Assembly (NCBI RefSeq): GCF_002844235.1 | Contig: NZ_PGTS01000003.1 | Coordinates: 372,001 to 436,000 of the forward strand | DNA: 64,000 nucleotides | Direction of reading: 5' to 3' | From: Thalassospira povalilytica | Lineage (GTDB): Bacteria; Pseudomonadota; Alphaproteobacteria; Rhodospirillales; Thalassospiraceae | Shown here: positions 25,751 to 35,134 of the stretch, piece by piece | Layout of the letters: the number at the start of each line of letters is the position of its first letter | Position numbering within the stretch: position 1 is the first letter of the stretch | The notes under the pieces: model-generated | Database searches by the model: none | What the model saw: the letters and a program-made list of their open reading frames with translations, nothing else | What the model was told of the DNA's origin: nothing | Made by a program: the position numbers and the translations under genes

Positions 25751-26602
25751 ATGGTGTCCGAAGATCATAACCAAAACGAAACAAACATGCAAAGCACAGA
25801 TACACCGACAGGTGATCGGCATGATGATGCGGATAAAACGTCTGTTGATGCATCGGTTTTATCCGATTTCTGGCGTGCCATGGCATTGCTCAGCCGGGTG
25901 CCGTTGCCCCCGGTTGGTGATTTCCGTGCGGCTCTGATCGCGCGATCTGTCTGGTGCTGGCCACTTGTCGGACTGGTTCTGGCGGGCCTGGCATTGCTGC
26001 CGGCGATGCTTGTCGATTTTCTGACGGGAAACCCCCTTGTCTATGCGATCTTTGCCATCGCAGCGATGGTATTGCTTAGCGGCGCGATGCACGAAGACGG
26101 CGTTGCCGACTGTGCAGACGGCTTTGGCGGCGGGATGGACCGCGACCGCAAACTTGAAATCATGCGCGACAGTACTGTCGGGACCTATGCGGTTGTCATG
26201 CTGATTTTGACGCTGGGTTTACGGCTGGTTCTGATTACGGCTGCGGCGGATATCGGACAGGCCGGTATCCTGTTTCTGATCATGGCGGTTATTTCCCGTG
26301 CGGCAATGCCGATTGTCATGCGCATATTGCCGCCGGCGCGGGATAACGGACTGGGCAAAGGGGCCGGGCGGCCCGGATGGCTTCCGGTTCTGATCGGGTT
26401 TGCCATTGCCAGCGCTATTGTTCTGGTATTGGGCGGTATCGGTGCGATGTTTGCGGTAATTGTCGGTGTGATGATCGCGATCCTGATTGTTGCAATGGTC
26501 GCCAGATCACAGATCGGCGGGCAGACCGGTGATGTGTTGGGCGCAACCCAAATTTGTGCCGAACTGTTTGCCGGTATCGGCTTCATTGCCGTAATGGCAT
26601 AG
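25751..26602 (+). CDS. cobS: Adenosylcobinamide-GDP ribazoletransferase (cobalamin synthase)
   Basis: Membrane enzyme joining adenosylcobinamide-GDP with alpha-ribazole (phosphate) to finish the coenzyme. The conserved block HEDGVADCADGFGGGMDRDR with its Asp-rich metal site is diagnostic, followed by KLEIMRDSTVGTYAV. Several membrane helices follow, ending QTGDVLGATQICAELFAG. The N-terminus has about 35 extra hydrophilic residues before LSDFWRAMALLSRVPLP; the ATG at 25787 is an alternative start. Called CobV in Pseudomonas denitrificans. cobC follows on the same strand. Confidence 0.93.
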   Translation: MVSEDHNQNETNMQSTDTPTGDRHDDADKTSVDASVLSDFWRAMALLSRVPLPPVGDFRAALIARSVWCWPLVGLVLAGLALLPAMLVDFLTGNPLVYAIFAIAAMVLLSGAMHEDGVADCADGFGGGMDRDRKLEIMRDSTVGTYAVVMLILTLGLRLVLITAAADIGQAGILFLIMAVISRAAMPIVMRILPPARDNGLGKGAGRPGWLPVLIGFAIASAIVLVLGGIGAMFAVIVGVMIAILIVAMVARSQIGGQTGDVLGATQICAELFAGIGFIAVMA

Positions 26603-26671
26603 CCATGAATTTTGCTGATTGATCAAAACGACCATGATTGACTGCCAATGTCCGAACAAACCGGGGAAAGC

Positions 26672-27286
26672 ATGACCAAAATCAAGACAACGCGCTGGTG
26701 GCTGGTGCGTCACGCGCCGGTGCAAAACCCGGAACGTCTGGTCTATGGCCGAAGCGACATGCAGGTTGATCTGTCTGATGAAAAAAAACTGCGTGCGGTG
26801 GCGCGGCACTTGCCCCGCGATGCGGTCTGGATGACCAGCCATCTGTCACGGACGCTTGATACCGCGCTCAAGCTTCAGGAACTGATCGACGAAGACATCA
26901 CCCCGACCCGCGAAAGCGGCTTTGCCGAGCAACATTTCGGGGCCTGGGAGCTTCAGCACTGGAACGACCTTCCGAAAGGCGAAACCACACAATTCTGGAC
27001 CGATTTCGCCCGACAGCAGCCGCCAAATGGTGAAAGCTTTGCCGATATGGTCGAGCGGGTCGGTCCGGTTTTCACCCACGCCACCAGCTATTGGGCGGGC
27101 CGCGACATTGTTGCAGTGGTCCATGGCGGTACCATCCGCGCGATCATGGCCAATGCGCTGGGACTGTCACTTGAAGCGGCTTTGTCATTTCATATCGATA
27201 CGCTAAGTCTGACCAGACTGGAATATATCGACGGAGTGGATCAACCTGGCTGGCGTGTCACCGCGGTCAATCAAAGCTTCGGATGA
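26672..27286 (+). CDS. cobC: Histidine-phosphatase family protein, probable alpha-ribazole phosphatase
   Basis: WWLVRHAPVQNP carries the RH(G/A) phosphohistidine motif at the N-terminus, and VVHGGTIRAIMANAL carries the second active-site His. Between them, SHLSRTLDTALKL and FAEQHFGAWE match the phosphoglycerate-mutase-like CobC group. The ATG at 26672 is preferred because GGGGAAAG precedes it; an ATG at 26648 is in frame. Placement 69 bp after cobS supports dephosphorylation of alpha-ribazole phosphate or of cobalamin phosphate. Length is 204 residues. Confidence 0.82.
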   Translation: MTKIKTTRWWLVRHAPVQNPERLVYGRSDMQVDLSDEKKLRAVARHLPRDAVWMTSHLSRTLDTALKLQELIDEDITPTRESGFAEQHFGAWELQHWNDLPKGETTQFWTDFARQQPPNGESFADMVERVGPVFTHATSYWAGRDIVAVVHGGTIRAIMANALGLSLEAALSFHIDTLSLTRLEYIDGVDQPGWRVTAVNQSFG

Positions 27287-27303
27287 TTTTGACAGAAAAT
27301 AAA

Positions 27304-27334
27304 AACGGCATCGATCCGCTGTGGAACGATGCCG
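27304..27334 (-). terminator. Terminator between convergent cobC and the 27391 gene
   Basis: ACGGCATCG and CGATGCCGT form a 9-bp stem. On the minus strand it is followed by a U-rich tract (UUUUAUUUU), so it mainly serves the minus-strand gene and may stop cobC transcripts too. Confidence 0.75.
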
Positions 27335-27390
27335 TCAGGATGTGGATGCCGTAACCATTTCCGTGCCATAGACCGCCCTGTCCGCGGCAA

Positions 27391-28065
27391 TCAGGCCGTT
27401 TGCAGCTCGGAATTCAGGGGAAGATCTTCAAGCGCATGTTCGGCAAGATAGCGATCAAGCATATCTGCGGTAATGTCATGCTTTTCGCAGATCGCAGTCA
27501 CGTCTTTCAAATAGGCTTCGTAATAGGGCAGCGGACGGCTGCGTGACTTGTTGCGCAATTTGGCGACATGCGGGAAATCTTCACAAAGAGCCGTATTCTC
27601 AATTGCCTGGATGACGTTGTCATCAATGATGGCTGCGGGCATCTTGCGATAGGTCTTTCCACAGGCTGACAGCATTTTGCTGGCGGTGGGGACCGATATC
27701 CCGGGCTGGGAAAGCAATTCGTTCAATTCTTCCTGGCCGAAATCCGAAATCGACATCAACGTGATGAGCGTCGGCAGATCACGCACAAGCAGCGACAGCG
27801 CATTGACGCGGATGCCACGCGCATGAGACCAGATGATGGTGCCGATCACCCCTTTGGAAGCATCAAGTGCAAAGATGCTGCGCACATCGCGGCGCGACAA
27901 TGTAATGTCCGCACCGGTCGCATATTCTTCCAGAAACGTCTGAAAGGCCCGATTGTCGGAATTCAGACGTTCAAGCAGACCAAGCCACATATCCTTGCGC
28001 GAGGATGTGGTCCAGGTTGGTGTGTTCGGATTTCGGATTTTCGATAGTTGTGCAGAAACTGCCAT
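27391..28065 (-). CDS. Unrecognised soluble protein
   Basis: A 224-residue mostly helical protein starting MAVSAQLSKIRNPNTPTW. The preceding in-frame TTG at 28095 is a weaker start; neither has a clear ribosome-binding site. I do not recognise a family. The stretch ISVPTASKMLSACGKTY followed by PAAIIDDNVIQAIE recalls the part of OGG-like DNA-glycosylase folds around a helix-hairpin-helix, but this is a faint resemblance. Codon use is like its neighbours. It is monocistronic with its own terminator, between cobC and the riboswitch-led cobU operon on the other strand, so no function follows from context. Confidence 0.65.
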   Translation of the reverse strand: MAVSAQLSKIRNPNTPTWTTSSRKDMWLGLLERLNSDNRAFQTFLEEYATGADITLSRRDVRSIFALDASKGVIGTIIWSHARGIRVNALSLLVRDLPTLITLMSISDFGQEELNELLSQPGISVPTASKMLSACGKTYRKMPAAIIDDNVIQAIENTALCEDFPHVAKLRNKSRSRPLPYYEAYLKDVTAICEKHDITADMLDRYLAEHALEDLPLNSELQTA

Positions 28066-28314
28066 CTGATTTTGCAAAATTCCAGTTAACCCCAAGAGTT
28101 TGGTGCCGCAATTATGCGGCCCACCGGTTTTGATGTTTTTTGTCCCGGTGATCTTGCTGGAAGGTGATTTGTTACCACTCTAATTCCAGCTTGATAATAT
28201 TATGTTCCCTTAAAGGAGGGCCGGCCTCAAGCAGGCAATTCTTACAAATACTGACCTTCCGGTTAGCTGACCCGTCCGGACAGAGAATGCCCTTTGGGTT
28301 CAAGGGCAAACCTG
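28066..28314. other. Region upstream of the cobalamin riboswitch
   Basis: No gene is seen. It should contain the promoter for the riboswitch-led cobU-cobW-cobN transcript and that of the leftward 27391 gene. An AT-rich part around 28170-28220 is the likeliest place, but no clear -35/-10 pair stands out. Confidence 0.4.
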
Positions 28315-28485
28315 TTAGGTTCGGCGCACCGTTCGGTGATGGGAAATCGGTGCGATGCCGATGCTGCCCCCGCAACTGTATCGGGTTGGGTGATCCGGGT
28401 GGATGTATTGCCATTCACCAGCCACCGGGAAACCGGGAAGGCGGATTGCTTTCATGCCCGCAGCCAGGAAACCAGCCGAATGGTG
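28315..28485 (+). promoter_or_regulatory. Cobalamin riboswitch
   Basis: The conserved blocks appear in order: GGGAA at 28341, CGGTG at 28348, the core GCTGCCCCCGCAACTGTA at 28363-28380, and the B12 box GCAGCCAGGAAACCAGCC at 28460-28477. TTCGGC at 28320-28325 pairs with GCCGAA at 28475-28480 to form P1. Downstream, GGCCTC and GAGGCC (28517-28533) form a hairpin just before the cobU ribosome-binding site, with no U-run, which favours control of translation. Binding of adenosylcobalamin should lower expression of cobU-cobW-cobN. Confidence 0.95.
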
Positions 28486-28549
28486 TCATCATCTTAAATG
28501 ATGGCGACGCAATCGGGCCTCGGTGGGAGGCCATGGCGAGGAATAGAAT

Positions 28550-29077
28550 ATGACCCGGACTGACCCGCCTTGCGGGACACATCTGATTCTTGGCGGTGCG
28601 CGATCTGGCAAAAGCCGGTTCGCCGAAAACATCATCAATGCGGCTGGCGGCGGCACATATATCGCGACCGGTCGGGCATGGGATGATGAAATGGTCAACC
28701 GCATCGACCTTCATAAACAATCACGTGGCGATCTTTGGCAAACGATCGAGGAACCGCTTGATCTTTGCGGTGCACTCGACACCTGCAATCAGCCGGACGG
28801 CAAACCGGTTCTGGTCGATTGCCTGACCTTGTGGCTGACCAACCTGATGCTCGAAGATCGCGATATTGATGCTGAAATCGACCGGCTTTGTGATCACTTG
28901 CCTGGGCTGGACATTCCGGTGTTGCTGGTATCAAACGAAGTCGGTTTCGGGATTGTCCCGGAAAATGCAATGGCGCGGGCTTTTCGCGATCATGCCGGAC
29001 GTCTCCATCAACGTATTGCCGCATTGGTTGATCGGGTGACGCTTGTCGTTGCCGGCATTCCGATGCAGGTCAAATGA
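28550..29077 (+). CDS. cobU: Bifunctional adenosylcobinamide kinase / guanylyltransferase
   Basis: Phosphorylates adenosylcobinamide and adds GMP. LGGARSGKSRFAENI is the P-loop, TYIATGRAWDDEMVNRI the following signature, VLVDCLTLWLTNLM the Walker-B-like block, and LLVSNEVGFGIVPENAMARAFRD the CobU-specific region. The catalytic His of the guanylyltransferase step should be in RIDLHKQSRG. The start has GAGGAA upstream and lies about 65 bp after the riboswitch. Length is 175 residues. Called CobP in Pseudomonas denitrificans. First gene of the riboswitch operon. Confidence 0.95.
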   Translation: MTRTDPPCGTHLILGGARSGKSRFAENIINAAGGGTYIATGRAWDDEMVNRIDLHKQSRGDLWQTIEEPLDLCGALDTCNQPDGKPVLVDCLTLWLTNLMLEDRDIDAEIDRLCDHLPGLDIPVLLVSNEVGFGIVPENAMARAFRDHAGRLHQRIAALVDRVTLVVAGIPMQVK

Positions 29078-29111
29078 CAATTTAAATGATTGAATTTCAA
29101 GGAATTTGAAA

Positions 29112-30152
29112 ATGGCACAATTGGGTAAAATCCCGGCAACCGTCATTACCGGCTTTTTGGGGGCCGGCAAGACAACCATGATCCGCAACATGCTGGAAAA
29201 TGCCAATGGCAGACGCATTGCCCTGATCATCAATGAATTTGGCGATCTGGGCGTTGATCGCGGCATCATCAACGGGTGCGGTATCGAAGGCTGTGCCGAG
29301 GATGATGTGGTTGAACTGGCAAACGGATGTATCTGCTGTACGGTTGCAGATGATTTTCTGCCAACCATTCGTGGCCTGATTGATCGCGATACGCCACCTG
29401 ATCATATCGTAATCGAAACATCTGGGCTGGCTCTGCCCAAGCCGTTGGTCAAGGCGTTCAACTGGCCCGAAGTACGGTCGCGCGTGACTGTCGACGGGGT
29501 TGTTGCGGTTCTTGATGGTGCGGCATTGCGCGACGGACTGTTTGCCCACGACCATCATGCGGTACAGGCCCAGCGCGAGGCTGATGAAAACCTTGATCAT
29601 GAAAGCCCGCTTGAAGAACTGTTTGAAGAACAGCTTCATTGCGCCGACATGGTGGTTCTGAACAAGACCGACCTTCTGACTGACGAAGAACGCACCAAGG
29701 TCGAAGCCGATATCCGCGCTGAACTTAAAAAGCCGTCGGTCAAAATCATCGCGACCGAGCATTCCCGTGTTGAAAACGCCATTTTGCTGGGCCTTGGTGC
29801 TGCGGCCGAGGATGACCTTGATAGCCGCCCGAGCCATCATGATGATGGTCATGAACATGATCATGATGATTTCGAAAGTTTTGTTGTCTCACTTGATGCG
29901 GTCAATGATCCGGCGGCCCTTGAAAAACGCCTGATCGATATCGTGCGTCAATATGATGTTCTGCGCATCAAGGGTTTCCTTGATGTTCCGGGCAAACCGA
30001 TGCGCCATGTGGTTCAGGGGGTCGGTGAACGTTTCCAGCGTTACTTTGACCGTCCCTGGGCGGATACTGAAAACCGCCGTTCCGAACTGGTGGTGATCGG
30101 CTTGCATGGTCTGGACCGTGCCGCGATCGAGGCCGCAATCAAGGCGGCCTAA
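29112..30152 (+). CDS. cobW: CobW, metal-chaperone GTPase
   Basis: A 346-residue COG0523 GTPase. VITGFLGAGKTTMIRNML is the P-loop, ELANGCICCTV carries the metal-binding CxCC motif, LVLNKTDL-like VVLNKTDLLTDEE is the guanine-specificity motif, and a His/Asp-rich loop SHHDDGHEHDHDD lies near residue 240. CobW proteins bind Co(II) with GTP and are thought to deliver cobalt to the CobN chelatase. Location directly before cobN and behind the riboswitch fits that. The ATG at 29112 is chosen over a TTG six bases upstream. Confidence 0.93.
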   Translation: MAQLGKIPATVITGFLGAGKTTMIRNMLENANGRRIALIINEFGDLGVDRGIINGCGIEGCAEDDVVELANGCICCTVADDFLPTIRGLIDRDTPPDHIVIETSGLALPKPLVKAFNWPEVRSRVTVDGVVAVLDGAALRDGLFAHDHHAVQAQREADENLDHESPLEELFEEQLHCADMVVLNKTDLLTDEERTKVEADIRAELKKPSVKIIATEHSRVENAILLGLGAAAEDDLDSRPSHHDDGHEHDHDDFESFVVSLDAVNDPAALEKRLIDIVRQYDVLRIKGFLDVPGKPMRHVVQGVGERFQRYFDRPWADTENRRSELVVIGLHGLDRAAIEAAIKAA

Positions 30153-30180
30153 GCCCATTGGGCACACATAAAACCATATG

Positions 30181-30217
30181 ACCGATACCGGATGTTTTGC
30201 ATCCGGTATCGGTGCTT
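30181..30217 (+). terminator. Strong hairpin between cobW and cobN (partial terminator or attenuator)
   Basis: CCGATACCGGATG (30182-30194) pairs perfectly with CATCCGGTATCGG (30200-30212) over 13 bp around a 5-nt loop. GCTTTTG follows. It lies 28 bp before the cobN start. It has the form of a leaky intrinsic terminator inside the operon, which would lower cobN relative to cobU-cobW. Confidence 0.6.
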
Positions 30218-30244
30218 TTGACGACAGAACAGACGGAATTTCAA

Positions 30245-33200
30245 ATGCATCTTTTGGCAGCACAGCCCGGCATGGTCACCGATGGCAGCGAAGCGGTCGA
30301 TCTTGGTCAGCAACCGGGCGATGTCGTCATCCTGTCTGCGGCCGAGTCCGAGCTTGCCTGCCTTGCCGGCGCACAGGCACGTCTGGCAGATGCGTTTGGT
30401 GATGATGTTCCGTCTTTGCGTTTGGCCAGTCTTTTGCAGCTTGGTCACAATATGTCGGTCGATCTTTATGTCGATGATGTGCTTTGTGATGCCAAATTCA
30501 TCATCGTGCGGATTTTGGGCGGGCGCGGTTATTGGGAATATGGTGTCGAGCAGCTGGTCGCCTTGGCGCGGTCGCGTGATATCCCGCTGGTGCTGTTGCC
30601 CGGTGATGATCAACCCGATGCCGAACTTCTGTCGCTATCCACCGTCAAGGGTGCTGAATATCAGAATATCTGGCGCTACCTGATCGAGGGTGGCCCGCAA
30701 AATGCCGAAAATTTGCTGCGTCTGATCTATGAAAAACTCAATGCAGATGTACTGTGGAACTGGTCGCCAGCCGCCCCGTTGGTCAAGGCTGGCGGATATT
30801 GGCCGGGCATGTCACAGGCCGGTCTTGATGATATCAGATCAAACTGGAAAACCGATCAGCCGGTCACCCCGATCATTTTTTATCGATCACTTGTCCAGGC
30901 GGGAAATCTTGACGTCATAGATGCGCTGGTTACTGCATTGTGCGACAACCATCTCAATCCGTTGCCGATTTTTGTCGCCAGCCTCAAGGACCCGGTGGCA
31001 AGTGCGCTGGTCAGTGACTGGCTTGCGGAAACGAATGCCGATCTGATTTTGAATACGACCGGGTTTGCGCTTTCCGTTCCGGGGTCAGAACGATATGACG
31101 GGCCGTTTGATGCCGTTGATGCGCCGGTCTTTCAGGTGGTCTTGTCCGGTGGCAGCGAAGATGCATGGCGCGATGGTGTGAACGGGCTTGCCGCCCGTGA
31201 TATCGCGATGAATGTCGCCCTGCCCGAGGTCGATGGTCGTATTCTGGCCCGGGCCATTTCGTTCAAGGGGTCGGCGGGTAAGGATGACCTGACCCAGATC
31301 GATCTCGTCAAATATATCCCGGTGCGCGATCGGGTCGATTTTACCGCAAAACTTGCCGCCAACTGGATCGGATTGCGCAAATCTGCCCCGTCAGATCGCA
31401 AGATCGCCATGGTCATGGCCAACTATCCCAACAAGGACGCCCGTCTGGGCAATGGTGTCGGACTTGATACGCCGGCTGGCATGATCGAAACCCTGCGTGC
31501 CATGCTTGAAGACGGATACGCCATCACCGATTTGCCGGCAGACGGCGATGTCCTGATTGCCGCGATCAAGGCCGGGCCGACCAACGATTTCAAGTCCCTT
31601 GCCACGCGTGAGATACGGGTAACGCTGTCCCTGGCGGAGTATCAAGCCGCCTTTGCCGCCCTGCCCAAATCGATCCGAAGCCAGGTGATCGAGGCCTGGG
31701 GCGATCCCCAAACCGATCCGTTTTATCTGCCGGATCAGGAAAGCTTTGCCCTGTCGATCCTGCCGATGGGCAATGTGGTCGTGAGCTTGCAGCCCGCGCG
31801 TGGCTATAACATTGATCCGCTTGAAAGCTATCACTCGCCCGATCTGGTGCCGCCGCATAACTATTTCGCCTTTTACATCTGGCTGCGGCATGTGTTTGGC
31901 GTCGATGCGATCATTCATTTTGGCAAACATGGCAATATGGAATGGTTGCCAGGCAAGTCACTGGCACTTTCCGAGGATTGCTTCCCCGAAGCAGTTTTTG
32001 GCCCGACTCCGCATTTCTATCCCTTTATCGTCAATGACCCGGGCGAAGGCACACAGGCCAAACGTCGTGCCCAAGCGGTCATTCTTGACCATCTGACCCC
32101 GCCCCTGACCCGCGCGGAAAGTTACGGGCCGCTCAAAGATCTCGAAGCATTGGTCGATGAATATTATGATGCTGCTGCGGTCGATCCGCGCCGTTTGACG
32201 ATCCTGAAACGCGACATTCTTGAACTGGCCATTCGCATTGGTCTTGATCGTGATTGCGGTATCGAGGCGGATGAGGATGAAGAAAGTGCCTTGGCCAAGC
32301 TTGATAACTATCTGTGCGAGCTTAAGGAACTTCAGATCCGCGATGGTCTTCATATCTTTGGCAAGGCGCCCGAAGGCGATCTTTTGACCGATCTTCTGGT
32401 CGCGCTGGCCCGCTTGCCACGTGGTGCTGATCACGGGCCGAAGGCATCCCTGCATCGTGCAATTGCCAAGGATATCCTGGCCGACCCGACATTTGATCCC
32501 CTTGATTGCGCCTTTGCCGAATTTTGGCCCGGTGCCAAGCCCGATATCCTTGCTGCCTATGGCACAAAGGATGACAGCGATATTGGCCCGTGGCGGACAA
32601 CCGGCGATACGGTGGAACGAATTGAACTTCTGGCACGGGATCTGGTCAATGGCACCGTCACGGCTGATCCGTCATGGGGTGCTGTTAAGGATGTTGTTTC
32701 CGATATCGAAACAAATATTCGCCCGGCCGTAACCGGTTGTGGTTCGGCCGAGATTTCCGGCATCCTGCGGGGCCTTGCCGGCAAATTTGTTGAACCCGGA
32801 CCGTCGGGTGCACCCACCCGTGGGCGACCCGATGTGTTGCCGACCGGGCGTAATTTCTATTCGGTTGATACCCGTACCGTGCCGACCCCGGCCGCATGGC
32901 AACTGGGCTGGAAATCGGCCGAATTGTTGTTGGAACGCCATGTTCAGGATCATGGTGAATGGCCAAGTGCGCTTGGTCTTTCGGTCTGGGGAACAAGCAA
33001 CATGCGCACGGGCGGTGATGACATCGCCCAAGCCCTTGCCCTGATGGGGGTGCGTCCGACCTGGGACAGTGCATCGCGCCGGGTGACCGGGTTTGAAATC
33101 ATGCCGGCATCGCTTCTGGGCCGTCCGCGGGTTGATGTGACCTTGCGCATTTCGGGTTTTTTCCGTGATGCCTTTCCGGGCCTGATTGACCTGTTTGACA

Positions 33201-34024
33201 GTGCGGTCCGTGCGGTCGCGGATCAAACAGACGAACCCGAAGACATCAATCCGATTGCTGCGCGCATTGCCCGTGAAACCGTAAAGCTCAGGGATCAGGG
33301 CATGACAGCCGATCAGGCCCGCCAGCAGGCCGCATTCCGCGTGTTTGGGTCAAAACCCGGCGCCTATGGTGCGGGCTTGCAGGCGATGATTGACGAAAAG
33401 CTTTGGGAAGACGAAGCCGATCTGGCGGATGCTTATCTGGCATGGGGAAGCTACGCCTATGGCAACGGGGCCGAAGGTGTCGCTGCGCGCAAGCTGTTTG
33501 AAACCCGGTTATCCAATGTTGACGCCATTGTCCATAATCAGGATAACCGTGAACATGACCTGCTGGATTCCGATGACTATTATCAGTTCGAAGGCGGAAT
33601 GACATCGGCGGTACGGAACCTGTCAGGCAAGCAGCCGACGGTTTACCATAGCGACCATTCCCGCCCCGAAAGTCCCAAAATCCGCACACTTGAAGAAGAA
33701 ATCGCCCGTGTGGTCCGGGCGCGTGTGGTCAATCCCAAATGGATCAATGGGGTGATGCGCCATGGCTATAAGGGGGCGTTCGAGATGGCGGCAACGGTGG
33801 ATTATCTGTTTGCCTTTGCCGCGACTGCACGCTGTGTGGCCGATCATCACTTTGACCTGGTCTATGATGCCTATCTTGATGATCCCAAGGTTCGCGATTT
33901 TATTGAAGCCCATAACCCCGATGCCCTGCGTGATATTCGCGATCGCCTGCGCGAGGCAATTGAACGCGGGCTTTGGCAGCCACGCCGCAACAGCGTTTCA
34001 TCCGACCTTCTTGATCGGGCGTGA
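30245..34024 (+). CDS. cobN: Cobaltochelatase subunit CobN
   Basis: A 1259-residue CobN/BchH-family subunit; the usual length is about 1270. The N-terminus MHLLAAQPGMVTDGSEAVDL fits CobN, so the ATG at 30245 is used rather than the in-frame start at 30197. Conserved blocks include ILGGRGYWEYGVEQL, PPHNYFAFYIWLRH, IHFGKHGNMEWLPGKSLALS, LSVWGTSNMRTGGDDIAQAL, GRPRVDVTLRISGFFRDAFP and WINGVMRHGYKGAFEMAATVDYLFAFAATA (in part). With CobS and CobT it inserts Co2+ into hydrogenobyrinic acid a,c-diamide using ATP; those partners are not in the window. Last gene of the riboswitch operon. Confidence 0.95.
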   Translation: MHLLAAQPGMVTDGSEAVDLGQQPGDVVILSAAESELACLAGAQARLADAFGDDVPSLRLASLLQLGHNMSVDLYVDDVLCDAKFIIVRILGGRGYWEYGVEQLVALARSRDIPLVLLPGDDQPDAELLSLSTVKGAEYQNIWRYLIEGGPQNAENLLRLIYEKLNADVLWNWSPAAPLVKAGGYWPGMSQAGLDDIRSNWKTDQPVTPIIFYRSLVQAGNLDVIDALVTALCDNHLNPLPIFVASLKDPVASALVSDWLAETNADLILNTTGFALSVPGSERYDGPFDAVDAPVFQVVLSGGSEDAWRDGVNGLAARDIAMNVALPEVDGRILARAISFKGSAGKDDLTQIDLVKYIPVRDRVDFTAKLAANWIGLRKSAPSDRKIAMVMANYPNKDARLGNGVGLDTPAGMIETLRAMLEDGYAITDLPADGDVLIAAIKAGPTNDFKSLATREIRVTLSLAEYQAAFAALPKSIRSQVIEAWGDPQTDPFYLPDQESFALSILPMGNVVVSLQPARGYNIDPLESYHSPDLVPPHNYFAFYIWLRHVFGVDAIIHFGKHGNMEWLPGKSLALSEDCFPEAVFGPTPHFYPFIVNDPGEGTQAKRRAQAVILDHLTPPLTRAESYGPLKDLEALVDEYYDAAAVDPRRLTILKRDILELAIRIGLDRDCGIEADEDEESALAKLDNYLCELKELQIRDGLHIFGKAPEGDLLTDLLVALARLPRGADHGPKASLHRAIAKDILADPTFDPLDCAFAEFWPGAKPDILAAYGTKDDSDIGPWRTTGDTVERIELLARDLVNGTVTADPSWGAVKDVVSDIETNIRPAVTGCGSAEISGILRGLAGKFVEPGPSGAPTRGRPDVLPTGRNFYSVDTRTVPTPAAWQLGWKSAELLLERHVQDHGEWPSALGLSVWGTSNMRTGGDDIAQALALMGVRPTWDSASRRVTGFEIMPASLLGRPRVDVTLRISGFFRDAFPGLIDLFDSAVRAVADQTDEPEDINPIAARIARETVKLRDQGMTADQARQQAAFRVFGSKPGAYGAGLQAMIDEKLWEDEADLADAYLAWGSYAYGNGAEGVAARKLFETRLSNVDAIVHNQDNREHDLLDSDDYYQFEGGMTSAVRNLSGKQPTVYHSDHSRPESPKIRTLEEEIARVVRARVVNPKWINGVMRHGYKGAFEMAATVDYLFAFAATARCVADHHFDLVYDAYLDDPKVRDFIEAHNPDALRDIRDRLREAIERGLWQPRRNSVSSDLLDRA

Positions 34025-34207
34025 CGCACTTCTTGCCGTGTCCTTTGATTCACAAGAATTTTACCACCGGAACAAGACGGGCAGTTGAAACGTTTCGTTT
34101 TCGCACCATATCTCAATTAACCAACTGTTAATAAGTTGTGAGGGACGGGGCACCCCTGTTGGATCACCTGCCGGGAAGCAGGGTGATCAAAAGGATAGGA
34201 GGCCGCG

Positions 34208-34909
34208 ATGGAGAACAAGACAAACGTTCGTTTGCCTGACTATTTGCAAACTCCCTTGCCTGCCCACAAAGGGCATGCAGATATTATCGACTTCCTGCTT
34301 GCTGATTGCGATATGCCCGACTGGCTGCGCGAAGATTTGCACGGTCAGGGCCGGCATCGTCCCGCCCGCGGGGCCATTCGCGCCGTGCTGGATGTCCGCG
34401 AACGCTTTAACGGGCAACATCGCCCTGTCAGCTTCGAGGAATTCCATGATGGCATGACCGAGCTTGCCCATCATTTGCCCGGTCCCGACCAGACCCGCTT
34501 TGAAATTGATGCCAAGGTTAAAATCTATTGGCGCTATTTGCAGGGCGTGGAACGTCAGGTCTGGCGCACCGCGATTTCAGTTGCCCATATCGCGCTTGAC
34601 CATTTCCCGGTGGTCCGCGAATTCAAATCCCTGATCGAAGAAGTCGTCATCAGTCGCGACTGGCTTGAACGCCGTCTTGAAGTGGTTGAACACAGCTTCC
34701 AGATCTCGGTTTCCCTGCAAAATGAAACCGTGCGCAAGGCACTGATGCGGCTGAAACGCATGTCCCCCGGTGATCGGCTTCAACTGTTTAACAAGGCCCG
34801 GATGCGCCGCCCGGAATTGCGCAATATCGATATGCGCGAACCAGACAAATGGGCCGATCTGGTAACCGGTGACCTTGGCCTGTCCCCCAATCAGGGCACC
34901 ATGTGCTGA
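34208..34909 (+). CDS. Unrecognised helical protein
   Basis: A 233-residue soluble protein preceded by AGGAGG. It is rich in helices and basic residues (WLRRLEVVEH-like WLERRLEVVEH, ALMRLKRMSPGDRLQLFNKARMRR in part) and has no signal peptide or membrane segment. I do not recognise a family. A hairpin at 34162-34188 (GATCACC...GGTGATC) lies in its leader, and an intrinsic terminator follows the stop, so it is transcribed alone. It sits between cobN and cobO, but nothing in the sequence links it to cobalamin. Confidence 0.7.
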   Translation: MENKTNVRLPDYLQTPLPAHKGHADIIDFLLADCDMPDWLREDLHGQGRHRPARGAIRAVLDVRERFNGQHRPVSFEEFHDGMTELAHHLPGPDQTRFEIDAKVKIYWRYLQGVERQVWRTAISVAHIALDHFPVVREFKSLIEEVVISRDWLERRLEVVEHSFQISVSLQNETVRKALMRLKRMSPGDRLQLFNKARMRRPELRNIDMREPDKWADLVTGDLGLSPNQGTMC

Positions 34910-34983
34910 CATTTCCGGGATTTTGACATTGCCCTGGATGGCAAAGCCGTCTTGTCGGTGGGGGAAGCTGCCAAAGGCAGCGG

Positions 34984-35014
34984 AAAAGTGCGGTCATTGG
35001 GCCGCACTTTTCTT
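34984..35014 (+). terminator. Rho-independent terminator after the 34208 gene
   Basis: AAAAGTGCGG and CCGCACTTTT form a 10-bp stem with an 8-nt loop ending in UUUUCUU. About 75 bp after the stop codon. Confidence 0.85.
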
Positions 35015-35134
35015 GTGTCGGGTCTTATGGTGGGTCATCAGATATTCTTCCAATGATCATCCTGTTCGATGTGCTGTGATGTTGTCATCCTGGCCATTGC
35101 TGGGCAAAGTGCGCCTGAGACAACGGGGCACCGG

